Positions 8,449 through 17,053 of a stretch of DNA of 53,619 nucleotides are shown here, one piece after another. The position numbers and the translations under genes were made by a program. The notes below the pieces were generated by a model. That model did no database searches, was not told where the DNA came from, and saw only the letters and a list, made by a program, of their open reading frames with translations. The DNA comes from an uncultured Alphaproteobacteria bacterium (GTDB taxonomy: Bacteria > Pseudomonadota > Alphaproteobacteria > HIMB59 > GCA-002718135): positions 1 through 53,619 of the forward strand of contig CACGUF010000007.1 in the NCBI GenBank assembly GCA_902576125.1. Direction: 5' to 3'. Positions within the stretch are counted from its first letter, which is position 1, and the number at the start of each line of letters is the position of its first letter.

Positions 8449-9398
8449 GTAAAATAAATTATTCTTTAGATTTTGAACTTAATGATAATAATTTTCTATC
8501 AAATCTTTTTGGTGTTGATGATAAAAACATTCAAATAATTGAAAAAATTAATAATGTAAAAATAAAATATAGAGGTAACAAAATAAAAATAATTGGATCT
8601 AAAATCTCTATAAAGGATACTAAAGATGAAATATTACTATTATTTGAAGAAGCCAGGAAGGGAATTGATATAGATGAAGATAAAATTATGGAAACTAGAA
8701 GTATAAAAATGTTAGAAATTGATTCTGAAGATCAAATGAATCTTTTTTTTCAGACAAAAAAAAGAAAAATATTACCTAGATCTGATAATCAAAAAAATTA
8801 CTTTCAATTACTTAATTCAAAAGATATTGTTTTTGCTTATGGGCCAGCAGGTACAGGAAAAACATTTTTAGCAGTTGCCAAAGCAGTATCTTCACTTCAA
8901 CAAGGTTTGGTGAATAAAATTATTTTATCAAGACCAGCGGTAGAAGCTGGAGAAAAACTTGGTTTTTTACCAGGCGATCTAAAAGATAAAGTAGACCCAT
9001 TTTTACGCCCAATATATGATGCATTGTATGAAATGATGCCATTTGATCAAGTCGAAAAGAAAATTGCAAATAATACAATAGAAATCGCACCTATTGCTTT
9101 CATGAGAGGAAGAACTCTAGAAAATTGCTATATAATTTTGGACGAAGCACAAAATACTACAAAAATTCAAATGAAAATGTTTCTTACTAGATTAGGTAAA
9201 AATAGTAAAATGGTAGTTGTAGGTGATAACACACAAATAGACTTAATTTCTAAAAATGACTCTGGTCTTATTGATGCTTCAAAAAAATTAAAAAATATAA
9301 ATGACATAGGGTTTATTGAATTAGATAAAAGAGATGTTGTAAGGCATGAGATTGTTAGAAAAATAATAAATGCATATGAAGAAAAAAATAGAAACTAA
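8445..9398 (+). CDS. phoH: PhoH-family ATPase (YbeZ)
   Basis: Cytosolic P-loop NTPase of the PhoH/YbeZ family, functionally linked to YbeY and RNA or ribosome quality control. Walker A is AYGPAGTGKTFLAVAKA around residues 130-145, with the family block SRPAVEAGEKLGFLPGDL, and Walker B is YIILDEAQNTT. An N-terminal KH-like region (about 20-90) is poorly conserved. The 317-residue length is close to the family's. The start is TTG in a TTGA overlap with the miaB stop, and the 3' end overlaps ybeY by 29 nt, fitting the conserved phoH-ybeY-corC-lnt order. Confidence 0.94.
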   Translation: MSKINYSLDFELNDNNFLSNLFGVDDKNIQIIEKINNVKIKYRGNKIKIIGSKISIKDTKDEILLLFEEARKGIDIDEDKIMETRSIKMLEIDSEDQMNLFFQTKKRKILPRSDNQKNYFQLLNSKDIVFAYGPAGTGKTFLAVAKAVSSLQQGLVNKIILSRPAVEAGEKLGFLPGDLKDKVDPFLRPIYDALYEMMPFDQVEKKIANNTIEIAPIAFMRGRTLENCYIILDEAQNTTKIQMKMFLTRLGKNSKMVVVGDNTQIDLISKNDSGLIDASKKLKNINDIGFIELDKRDVVRHEIVRKIINAYEEKNRN

Positions 9399-9861
9399 TT
9401 TTTTTTGTAAAACCAATCATTGGTCGCGTAGAATCAATAAAATTAAAAAGATTGTATCTGATATACTTTCTTTTAATAACTGTGGTTTCAATAAAAAAAA
9501 CTTCTATTTTTTAAATTTAATTTTTGTTGATAATAAAAAAATTAAAAAGATAAATCAAAGGTACAGGAATCAAAATGAAGCTACTGATGTTTTAACATTT
9601 GTTACCTTTTTAAATAATAAAAAAATTAAAAATGAGGCTTATTGTGACATATTTTTTTCTGCTGAAATGATTAAAAAAGATGCACATAAAAATTATTTAA
9701 ATTTTTATGATCATTTAACACATTTAATAATTCATTGTTTTTTGCATGTTAATGGATATGATCATAAAAAAAATTCTGATTTTATAAAAATGAAAGATTT
9801 AGAAAAAAAAATTTTAAAGCGACTAGGTATACAAGATCCTTACTATCATGAATCAAGATAA
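9370..9861 (+). CDS. ybeY: Endoribonuclease YbeY
   Basis: Single-strand-specific, metal-dependent endoribonuclease involved in 16S rRNA maturation and ribosome quality control. The zinc site is plain: HLIIHCFLHVNGYDH, the H-x3-H-x5-H motif, near residues 117-131, preceded by the family segment NEATDVLTF. The length of 163 is typical. Two in-frame ATGs, at 9370 and 9376, could be the start; neither has a clear ribosome binding site and both lie inside phoH, so translation is probably coupled. The 3' end overlaps corC by 14 nt. Confidence 0.94.
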   Translation: MHMKKKIETNFFCKTNHWSRRINKIKKIVSDILSFNNCGFNKKNFYFLNLIFVDNKKIKKINQRYRNQNEATDVLTFVTFLNNKKIKNEAYCDIFFSAEMIKKDAHKNYLNFYDHLTHLIIHCFLHVNGYDHKKNSDFIKMKDLEKKILKRLGIQDPYYHESR

Positions 9862-10702
9862 TCAAGAAAAACTTAGCACTTGGAAAAGTTGGTTAATAAA
9901 AAAGTTATTAACAAATGATTCATCAAAAGAGGAAATCTTAAATATTATAGCTAATGAAGAAAACAGTGATGAAACATTAGACAACTTTGATGATAATAAT
10001 GAAAAAAATCTTATTAAAAATATATTACAATTAGAAAATAAAAGTGTTGAGGATGTTATGGTACCAAGAGGGGAAATAGTATCTGTTAATAATAAACAAA
10101 ACTACAATCAAATTTTTAGTATCATAAAAGAAGAATCACATTCAAGACTTCCTGTATATGAAAAAAATTTAGATAATATTATCGGTTTTTTTCATGTTAA
10201 AGATTTTATTAAAATAAATAAAAATGATTTTGATCTTGGCTCAATACTGAGAGAAGTTCTTTATGTAGCTCCAAAATCTCCAATATTAGAACTTTTAAAA
10301 AGAATGAGATCATCAAGGATACACATCGCTCTTGTTGTTGATGGTGTTGGGGGAGTTGATGGCTTGGTTACTATTGAAGATTTAGTTGAAGAAATAGTTG
10401 GAGAAATTGAGGACGAACATGATGCAGAAGATGTTGATGAAGAAATCATTAAAAAAGAGAAAAATTTACTTGAGGTAAGCGCATCATTTAGAGTTGATGA
10501 TTTAGAGAAATATTTTGATCTAAATTTAGATTTTGCAGATGAAGATGAAGTAGAAACAGTTGGAGGATTAGTTTTTTCGAAGATTAATAGAATACCAAAA
10601 AGTAATGAAGAGTTTAATATTGATGATATTATTAACATTAAAGTTCTGAAAGCCAATGAAAGAAAAATTTTAACTGTTCAAATTAGAAAAATACTTAATT
10701 GA
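9848..10702 (+). CDS. corC: CorC/HlyC-family CBS-domain protein
   Basis: Protein with an N-terminal acidic region, two CBS domains (about 70-190; motifs VEDVMVPRGEIVSV and VVDGVGGVDGLVTIEDLVEEIVGEIEDE) and a C-terminal CorC_HlyC transporter-associated domain (about 205-284). CorC proteins are linked to magnesium and cobalt efflux, but the biochemical role of the soluble form is uncertain. The 284-residue length fits. It overlaps ybeY by 14 nt and lnt by 4 nt in the conserved operon. Confidence 0.92.
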   Translation: MNQDNQEKLSTWKSWLIKKLLTNDSSKEEILNIIANEENSDETLDNFDDNNEKNLIKNILQLENKSVEDVMVPRGEIVSVNNKQNYNQIFSIIKEESHSRLPVYEKNLDNIIGFFHVKDFIKINKNDFDLGSILREVLYVAPKSPILELLKRMRSSRIHIALVVDGVGGVDGLVTIEDLVEEIVGEIEDEHDAEDVDEEIIKKEKNLLEVSASFRVDDLEKYFDLNLDFADEDEVETVGGLVFSKINRIPKSNEEFNIDDIINIKVLKANERKILTVQIRKILN

Positions 10703-12153
10703 TTTTATTTAAATTTTTAATCTTAGGAGTTTTATCTGCAATGATATTCCCTCCTTTTTTTATGTTGCCTTTAGGCTTTATTATATTTCCATATTTACTA
10801 AAATTGCTATCAGATATCACTAAAAAGAAATTTTTTTTGAATTATTTTTCTTTTGGGTTTTTTTATGGATTGGGATTTTTATTAGTATTTTTAAACTGGA
10901 TTTATAATCCTTTTTTAATAAATAATGAAACTAAAAATATCGCAATACTTGGTTTCTTACTTCCAATCTTTTTATCATTATTTTTTGGTTTAGGATTTTG
11001 TTTATTTAAATATTTAAATAGTAAATTTTATTTAATAATTTTTACACCTTTTATTTTTTTGTTAATTGAGTTTATTATTTCAAACATATTATATGGGTTT
11101 CCATGGATAACTTACTCTTTAATTTTATCTAACAATATCATTGGGTTTTATTTACTAAAATATTTTGGTTTATACATTTCAAGTTATTTGATTTTATTTT
11201 TATTTTTTTTACCTTTTGCATTTATTTATTCATGGGAGCTCGAATACAAAAAAAAACTAATTTTTATAATTCATTCACCTTTTTTTATAGCAGTTATTTT
11301 TTTATTTTTTATTTCAAATTCAAATGATTATAATCAGAGTAAAAAAATTCATATTGATTTGTTTCAAATTTTATCACCTATTAATAATATCGATAAAGTT
11401 CTGGTTGAAAATGATATAATCAATAAAATTAAAAACTCAAAAGCAGAATACTTAATTTTTGCTGAAAATAACTATCCATATTTAGTTTCAGATTTTAATA
11501 ACATTAGTATAATGAAATATATAAAAAATAATCAAAAAGTTATAATTGGTTCCTCTAGAATAGAGAATGATAAATTTTATAATTCATTTCTTTTCTTAGA
11601 AAAGAATAAAATACAAAGTTTTGATAAACAAATACTTGTACCTTTTGGAGAATTTTTACCTTTTAGAACATATTTAAAATTTATGGATAAAATAACTGGA
11701 AATATTGATTTTACATCAGGGACTAATAAAAGATTAATTAATTCTAAAAATATTAATGTTCTACCAATTGTTTGTTATGAAATTATTTTCAATAAAATTT
11801 TAAAAAATATAAATGAGAATAAAATTGATATTTTAATTAATATTACTAATGACTCTTGGTTTGGAAATAAATTAGGTCCCTATCAGCATTTTTATCATTC
11901 AAGAATGCGAGCTCTTATCTCAAACAAATATTTATTAAGAGTTTCAAATAATGGAATAACTTCAATTATAGATAATAATGGAAAAATTCTAAATTTTATA
12001 GATCTTAATAAAAAAGGTAAATTATCAGAAATAATAAATATACAAAATTCATTTTTCTATGGATCTATTCATAAACTTTCTTTCATTTATCTTATATTTA
12101 TTTTTTTGATTTATTTAATTTATATTAAATATAGTTTTAAAAATGAAAAATAA
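10699..12153 (+). CDS. lnt: Apolipoprotein N-acyltransferase
   Basis: Inner-membrane enzyme that adds the third acyl chain to lipoproteins. There are about six to seven N-terminal membrane segments (residues 1-200), a nitrilase-like periplasmic domain (about 215-450) and one C-terminal membrane segment. The catalytic triad is visible: Glu in LIFAENNYP, Lys in SFDKQILVPFGEFLPF, Cys in LPIVCYEIIF. The 484-residue length is slightly short. The start is TTG in a TTGA overlap with corC. It overlaps trmB by 11 nt, whereas many alphaproteobacteria have an HTH gene and metK between lnt and trmB. The coding sequence is among the most AT-rich in the window. Confidence 0.93.
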   Translation: MILFKFLILGVLSAMIFPPFFMLPLGFIIFPYLLKLLSDITKKKFFLNYFSFGFFYGLGFLLVFLNWIYNPFLINNETKNIAILGFLLPIFLSLFFGLGFCLFKYLNSKFYLIIFTPFIFLLIEFIISNILYGFPWITYSLILSNNIIGFYLLKYFGLYISSYLILFLFFLPFAFIYSWELEYKKKLIFIIHSPFFIAVIFLFFISNSNDYNQSKKIHIDLFQILSPINNIDKVLVENDIINKIKNSKAEYLIFAENNYPYLVSDFNNISIMKYIKNNQKVIIGSSRIENDKFYNSFLFLEKNKIQSFDKQILVPFGEFLPFRTYLKFMDKITGNIDFTSGTNKRLINSKNINVLPIVCYEIIFNKILKNINENKIDILINITNDSWFGNKLGPYQHFYHSRMRALISNKYLLRVSNNGITSIIDNNGKILNFIDLNKKGKLSEIINIQNSFFYGSIHKLSFIYLIFIFLIYLIYIKYSFKNEK

Positions 12154-12781
12154 TTCATCATACAGATTATACGGAAGAACAAAAGGTAGAAAAAATAAAA
12201 TCAATAATCAATTTTTAGAAATAAGTTTAAAAGAAATTGATAAAAACAAATATAATATATTAGACATTGGTTCAGGTTATGGTGAGAGCACCATTAAATT
12301 GGCAAAAGTCGATAAACAAAAAGTAGTAATTTGCTGCGATAAATACATTGATGGATTAAACAATTTATATAACCAAGCCAAATTAGAATTATTAGATAAT
12401 ATTTATATTTACCAAGGAAATGTGCATCAATTACTTGATCAGCACTGCAAAATAGACTTTATTTCTGAAGTTTGGATACTTTTTCCTGATCCTTGGCCCA
12501 AAAAAAAACATTTTAAAAGACGACTAATCAATCATGATTTTTTTATTAAAATTAACAAATTTCTAAAATCGGGGGCAACGATAAATATAGCTTCTGACTC
12601 AAAATCTTATATTTCTCAAATTTTAAGAATTATTCATCAAATAAGAAATGATTTTAAATGGTTAAATCAAAATAAATTAGAATGGGATTATGATCCTGTG
12701 ACATTACCTGAAACTAAATATTATAAAAAAGCCTTAAAAAACGGACTCAATCCATTTTATGCAAAACTAAAGAAATTATAG
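12143..12781 (+). CDS. trmB: tRNA (guanine-N7-)-methyltransferase
   Basis: Rossmann-fold methyltransferase making m7G46 in tRNA. The SAM-binding motif is LDIGSGYGESTIKLA (about 35-50), and the TrmB signature ILFPDPWPKKKHFKRRLI lies near residue 115. The C-terminal LPETKYYKKALKNG matches the family's T-x-Y/F-E block. The 212-residue length is normal. It overlaps lnt by 11 nt. The next gene is nusA, without the rimP gene that usually lies between. Confidence 0.95.
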   Translation: MKNNSSYRLYGRTKGRKNKINNQFLEISLKEIDKNKYNILDIGSGYGESTIKLAKVDKQKVVICCDKYIDGLNNLYNQAKLELLDNIYIYQGNVHQLLDQHCKIDFISEVWILFPDPWPKKKHFKRRLINHDFFIKINKFLKSGATINIASDSKSYISQILRIIHQIRNDFKWLNQNKLEWDYDPVTLPETKYYKKALKNGLNPFYAKLKKL

Positions 12782-12783
12782 GC

Positions 12784-12811
12784 TTGAGTTTTGCTTTATT
12801 TTCAATATATG
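12784..12811 (+). promoter_or_regulatory. Candidate nusA promoter
   Basis: TTGAGT at 12784-12789 and TATATG at 12806-12811 are separated by 16 bp, each matching four of six consensus positions. Transcription would start near 12818 and give a leader of about 50 nt before the nusA ATG. The match is modest; position in the only sizeable gap of this 15-kb run supports it. Confidence 0.35.
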
Positions 12812-12834
12812 GTTAAAAAAGTTAACGTTTGAGA

Positions 12835-12858
12835 GGTGGGATTTCCCGCCTTTTTTTT
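12835..12858 (+). terminator. Intrinsic terminator/attenuator in the nusA leader
   Basis: A GC-rich 6-bp stem (GGTGGG at 12835-12840, CCCGCC at 12845-12850, one G-U pair), loop ATTT, and T8 at 12851-12858. It is the clearest intrinsic terminator in the window. The nusA ribosome binding site GGTGA (12859-12863) starts immediately after the T tract. It either ends the upstream operon or acts as an attenuator for nusA, whose product itself affects termination. Confidence 0.78.
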
Positions 12859-12868
12859 GGTGAATAAT

Positions 12869-14389
12869 ATGGCAAAACAAAAAATAAAAGTAATTAGAGA
12901 AGAAATGCTCCAAGTAGCAAACAATGTTGCACAGGAAAAAAACATAGATCAAGATTCTGTGTTCTTAGCAATGGAACAAGCTTTAGAAAAATCAGCACGA
13001 GTAAAATATGGTAATGAGAGAGATATTAGGGTGCAGATAGATAGAAATACAGGTGATATACATTTGAAATCATATCTTACAGTAGTAGAGAGTTATTCAG
13101 AAGAACAAGCAAAAGAAATTTTACTTGATGATGCAAAAAAAATTAAATCAGATGTTTCAATTGGAGAATTTATTACTAAAGATCTTCCTCCAATAGATTT
13201 AGGCAGGGTTGCAGCTCATAATGCAAAAGGTGTAATTATTCAAAAAGTCCGAGAAGCAGATAAATCAAAACAATATGAAGAATACAAAGATAAGATTGGT
13301 GAAATAGCAATTGGAATTGTTAAGAGAATTGAATTTGGTAACTTAATTGTAGATTTAGGTAAAAGTGAAGCAATAATAAAGAGAGAAGAATTAATTCCAA
13401 GAGAAACATTTAAAAATGGAGACAGGGTTAGAGCGTATATTTATGACGTAAAAAATGATTTGAAAGGCTATCAAGTTTTTTTATCTAGAACACATCCTCA
13501 GTTTGTTGCAAAATTATTTACACAAGAAGTACCAGAAATTTATGAAGGAGTAATTATAGTAAAAAGTGTTGCTAGAGATCCAGGTTCAAGAGCAAAAATT
13601 AGCATATATACTGAAGATACAACAATAGATCCTGTGGGAGCCTGTGTTGGAATGAGAGGCTCAAGAGTACAGGCTGTTGTAAATGAACTACAAGGGGAAA
13701 AAATAGATATTGTAACCTGGTCAGAAAACCAAGCCACATTTTTAGCTAATGCACTTGCTCCTGCGGAAGTTAGTAAAATTTTTTTATATGAAGAGAAAAA
13801 TAAAGTTGAAGTTGTAATCCCTGATGAACAACTAAGCTTAGCAATAGGAAGAAAAGGACAAAATGTTAAACTTGCTTCAGGATTAACAAACTTAGAAATT
13901 GATATTCTTACTGAGGAGGAAGAATCTGAAAGAAGGCAGCAGGAATTTAAAGATAAAAGTGCAATGCTATCAGAGGTATTAGATGTTGAAGACGTTATTG
14001 CACAGCTTTTAGTAACAGAAGGTTATGTTTCTGTAGACTCAATTGCTGCAGAAAATCTTGAAAATATTGAAAAAATTGAGGGCTTTGACACTGAGTTAGC
14101 AAGTGAAATTTTATCAAGAGCTAAAAATTATCTTGAAGAACTAGAGCAAAGTAATCTGAAGCTAGTTAATGAAAAAATTCAAGATGAAAATTTAAAAAAT
14201 ATTGAAGGAATGACCATCCCAATGCTTGCCCTATTAGCTAAAGAAAATATATTAACTTTAAATGATTTTGCAGAATTAGCAACATTCGAACTTATAGATA
14301 AAGAAGAAGGAATATTTAAATCTTTAGATGTAGAAGAAGATTTAGTTAATAATATGATCATGGAAGCCAGAAAAAATTGGTTTGAATAA
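12869..14389 (+). CDS. nusA: Transcription termination/antitermination protein NusA
   Basis: RNA polymerase-associated factor for pausing, termination and antitermination. Domains in order: N-terminal RNAP-binding domain (1-120), S1 (about 130-200, KIGEIAIGIVKRIEFGNLIVDLG), KH1 (CVGMRGSRVQAVVNEL) and KH2 (LAIGRKGQNVKLAS), then two helix-hairpin-helix-like acidic repeats (from about 360). I start it at the ATG at 12869, with ribosome binding site GGTGA five bases upstream. A longer GTG start at 12836 would encode the terminator hairpin and is unlikely. This gives 506 residues. The downstream ylxR gene common before infB is absent. Confidence 0.95.
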   Translation: MAKQKIKVIREEMLQVANNVAQEKNIDQDSVFLAMEQALEKSARVKYGNERDIRVQIDRNTGDIHLKSYLTVVESYSEEQAKEILLDDAKKIKSDVSIGEFITKDLPPIDLGRVAAHNAKGVIIQKVREADKSKQYEEYKDKIGEIAIGIVKRIEFGNLIVDLGKSEAIIKREELIPRETFKNGDRVRAYIYDVKNDLKGYQVFLSRTHPQFVAKLFTQEVPEIYEGVIIVKSVARDPGSRAKISIYTEDTTIDPVGACVGMRGSRVQAVVNELQGEKIDIVTWSENQATFLANALAPAEVSKIFLYEEKNKVEVVIPDEQLSLAIGRKGQNVKLASGLTNLEIDILTEEEESERRQQEFKDKSAMLSEVLDVEDVIAQLLVTEGYVSVDSIAAENLENIEKIEGFDTELASEILSRAKNYLEELEQSNLKLVNEKIQDENLKNIEGMTIPMLALLAKENILTLNDFAELATFELIDKEEGIFKSLDVEEDLVNNMIMEARKNWFE

Positions 14390-14410
14390 TTTATAAATTA
14401 AGAGAATAAA

Positions 14411-16663
14411 TTGGATAAAAATAAAGATAATAAAAAAAAACCTCTGAAACTATCTTCTAGTGGAAGAATGCAAATTAGAAAGAATTTAGGCCCTAGTGGA
14501 GAAAAGTCTAAATCATCTGGAAGTAAAAAAACTATACAAATTGTATTTAGAAATAAAAACAACCAACAAAAAAGTTCATCAACTTCTCAATCCAATTATA
14601 GAGGCTCTTCTTCTTTTAGGTCATCACCAAACCAAATAAATAGATCATCTCCAAATCAAATTAATGCTAACTTTACATCAGTAAATAAAAATAAAAGTTT
14701 TGAAAATAAAAATAAAAAAATCTCTGAATCAAAAAAGCAACCAAAAAAATCAACACTTAAACCTATTGATGATGAATTTAATAAGCTGGATGCAAAAAAA
14801 ATTCTTGAACAAGAAGAGCAAGAATATGATAGGTTTCCAAGTTTAGCTAAAATTAAAAGAGCAAGAGAAAAAGAAAAACTTCAATCACAAGATAATGATG
14901 ACGATATTAAAATATCAAGAGAAGTTCAGATACCTGAAATAATTACAGTACAAGATTTAGCAAACAGAATGGCTAAAAAAACTGCTGATGTTGTAAAAAC
15001 ATTAATGAAACTTGGGGTTTTAGCTAACGCTACACAATCACTTGATGCTGATACTGCAGAATTAGTAGTAACAGAACTTGGACATAAAGTTATTAGGGTA
15101 AATGATGATGATATTTTAAAAGAAATTGAAGATTTTGAAGATGATAAAAATTTATTAGAGAAACGTGCACCTGTTGTCACAATTATGGGACATGTAGATC
15201 ACGGAAAGACAAGCATATTAGATGCATTTAGAAGTTCTAATGTTGTTGCAGGTGAGTCCGGTGGAATAACTCAACATATAGGTGCTTATCAAATTGGACA
15301 AGGAGATAAAAAAATAACATTTATAGATACTCCTGGTCACGCAGCTTTTTCTAATATGCGTGCAAGAGGGGCTTCTACCACTGATATAATAATTTTAGTA
15401 GTTGCTGCAGATGATAGCTTAAAACCACAAACTATAGAGTCGATTGCTCATGCTAAAGCCGCAAAAGTCCCTATAATAGTTGCTATTAATAAAATAGATT
15501 TACCTAGTGCTGATGCTGACAAAGTAAGAAATGATCTACTTAGTCAAGAAATAATTGTTGAAAAATTAAGTGGAGATATTTTAGATGTAGAAGTTTCTGC
15601 TTTAAAAAAAATAAATTTAGATAAACTGCAAGAAGCTATTCTTTTGCAGTCAGATATTTTGAATTTGAAAGCTAACCCAAATAGAAGTGCGAGAGGCTCT
15701 ATTATAGAATCTAAATTAGAAAAAGGAAGAGGATCTGTCGCAACTGTTTTAGTACAAAAAGGTACTTTGAAAGTAAGTGATATATTTGTTTCAGGATCTG
15801 AGTGGGGAAAAGTTAAGGCTCTTATTGATGACAAGGGCAATAACTTAAAGGAAGCTCTACCATCTAGTCCAGTAGAGGTATTAGGGTTTGACTCAAATCC
15901 ACTAGCAGGAGATGATTTCATAGTAGTTGAAAGTGAGAGTGTTGCAAGAAAAATTGCTGAGCATCGTTTTAATAAATTACAAATAAAAAAAAATAAAGTT
16001 ATTAAATCAAATGTTGAAGAAATGTTTCAACAAATTAATCAAGGTAAAGTATCTTCATTACCAATAATTATAAAGGCTGACGTCCAAGGATCATCTGAAG
16101 CAATTGAAAACTCAGTCACAAAATTATCAACAAATGAAGTCGAAGTTTCTGTAATTCATAAAGGTGTTGGAGCAATCACAGAAAGTGATGTAGCATTAGC
16201 TAACTCAAGTAAAGGATTCATTATAGGGTTTAACGTTCGTGCATTACCTCATGCAAGAGATGCAGCAAAAAGAGATGGAGTAGATATAAAATACTATTCT
16301 ATTATCTACGAATTAATTGATGATGTGAAAAATCTTTTATCAGGTTTACTTACACCTGATATTTCTGAAAATATTACTGGTAATGTAGAAATAAGAGAAG
16401 TGTTTAGTATTTCAAAAATTGGAAATATTGCCGGATGTATGGTTAAAGAAGGCATAATATCAAGAAACTCAAAAATAAGATTATTAAGAGACAGTGTTGT
16501 TATACATACTGGCAGTTTGGCAAGTTTGAAAAGATTTAAGGAAGAAGTTAAAGAAGTTAAGAGTGGTTTTGAATGTGGTGTAATGTTAGAGAACTATTCG
16601 GACATCAAAATTGGCGATGTGATTGAGACATTTGAAGAAGTAAAAACAGAAAGAAAACTATAG
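14411..16663 (+). CDS. infB: Translation initiation factor IF-2
   Basis: GTPase delivering initiator tRNA to the ribosome. A Lys/Ser/Asn-rich N-terminal extension (1-165) precedes the IF2_N domain (about 175-225, EIITVQDLANRMAKKTADVV). The G domain has G1 GHVDHGKTS, G3 DTPGHAAF and G4 NKID. Domains II to IV complete its 750 residues. The start codon is TTG with an upstream AAGAG. It lies 21 nt after nusA, within the nusA-infB-rbfA-truB-rpsO-pnp operon. Confidence 0.97.
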   Translation: MDKNKDNKKKPLKLSSSGRMQIRKNLGPSGEKSKSSGSKKTIQIVFRNKNNQQKSSSTSQSNYRGSSSFRSSPNQINRSSPNQINANFTSVNKNKSFENKNKKISESKKQPKKSTLKPIDDEFNKLDAKKILEQEEQEYDRFPSLAKIKRAREKEKLQSQDNDDDIKISREVQIPEIITVQDLANRMAKKTADVVKTLMKLGVLANATQSLDADTAELVVTELGHKVIRVNDDDILKEIEDFEDDKNLLEKRAPVVTIMGHVDHGKTSILDAFRSSNVVAGESGGITQHIGAYQIGQGDKKITFIDTPGHAAFSNMRARGASTTDIIILVVAADDSLKPQTIESIAHAKAAKVPIIVAINKIDLPSADADKVRNDLLSQEIIVEKLSGDILDVEVSALKKINLDKLQEAILLQSDILNLKANPNRSARGSIIESKLEKGRGSVATVLVQKGTLKVSDIFVSGSEWGKVKALIDDKGNNLKEALPSSPVEVLGFDSNPLAGDDFIVVESESVARKIAEHRFNKLQIKKNKVIKSNVEEMFQQINQGKVSSLPIIIKADVQGSSEAIENSVTKLSTNEVEVSVIHKGVGAITESDVALANSSKGFIIGFNVRALPHARDAAKRDGVDIKYYSIIYELIDDVKNLLSGLLTPDISENITGNVEIREVFSISKIGNIAGCMVKEGIISRNSKIRLLRDSVVIHTGSLASLKRFKEEVKEVKSGFECGVMLENYSDIKIGDVIETFEEVKTERKL

Positions 16664-16672
16664 AAAAAAAAT

Positions 16673-17053
16673 ATGAGTAATCAGATGTCTTCCCAGAGAC
16701 AAATGAGATTTAGTGAATTAATTAGATCGTTAATTAGTGAATGTATACTAGTTGAAGATTTTTATGACCTAAACATATCAATTAAATCAATCACGGTTTC
16801 ATTTGTTAAAATGAGCAGGGACCTTAGGATTGCTAATGTTTATATAATGCCATTAGGAGGACAAAATAAAGAAAAAATTATAGAAAAGTTAAATGAAAAT
16901 AAGTTTATTTTTCAAAAGTTTTTATCAAAAGCTAAATTAAATTCTAAATTTACTCCAAAAATATTTTTTTTTATAGATGATACTTTTGATGAAGCTGAAA
17001 AAATAGAAAAATTACTTTTAAACAAAAATGTTAAACGAGATTTGAATGAATGA
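16673..17053 (+). CDS. rbfA: Ribosome-binding factor A
   Basis: Small KH-like 30S maturation factor that binds near helix 1 of 16S rRNA. The 126-residue protein begins with SSQRQMRFSELIRSLISECI, typical of RbfA, and has VSFVKMSRDLRIANVYIMPLGG in the middle, where the family has the xV(S/D)xSxDLxxAxVYxS motif. It lies 9 nt after infB and overlaps truB by 8 nt. Confidence 0.92.
   Translation: MSNQMSSQRQMRFSELIRSLISECILVEDFYDLNISIKSITVSFVKMSRDLRIANVYIMPLGGQNKEKIIEKLNENKFIFQKFLSKAKLNSKFTPKIFFFIDDTFDEAEKIEKLLLNKNVKRDLNE

Noticed and set aside
10261-10656. Ser-rich antisense frame in corC
   Set aside because: It is the complement of acidic GAT/GAA-rich codons of corC, with no independent support; the same holds for other antisense Ser-rich frames in infB, nusA, dnaN and gyrB.
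12836-12868. GTG start at 12836 for nusA (adding MGFPAFFLVNN)
   Set aside because: The extension would translate the terminator hairpin and T8 tract; the ATG at 12869 has a ribosome binding site and the conserved NusA N-terminus.
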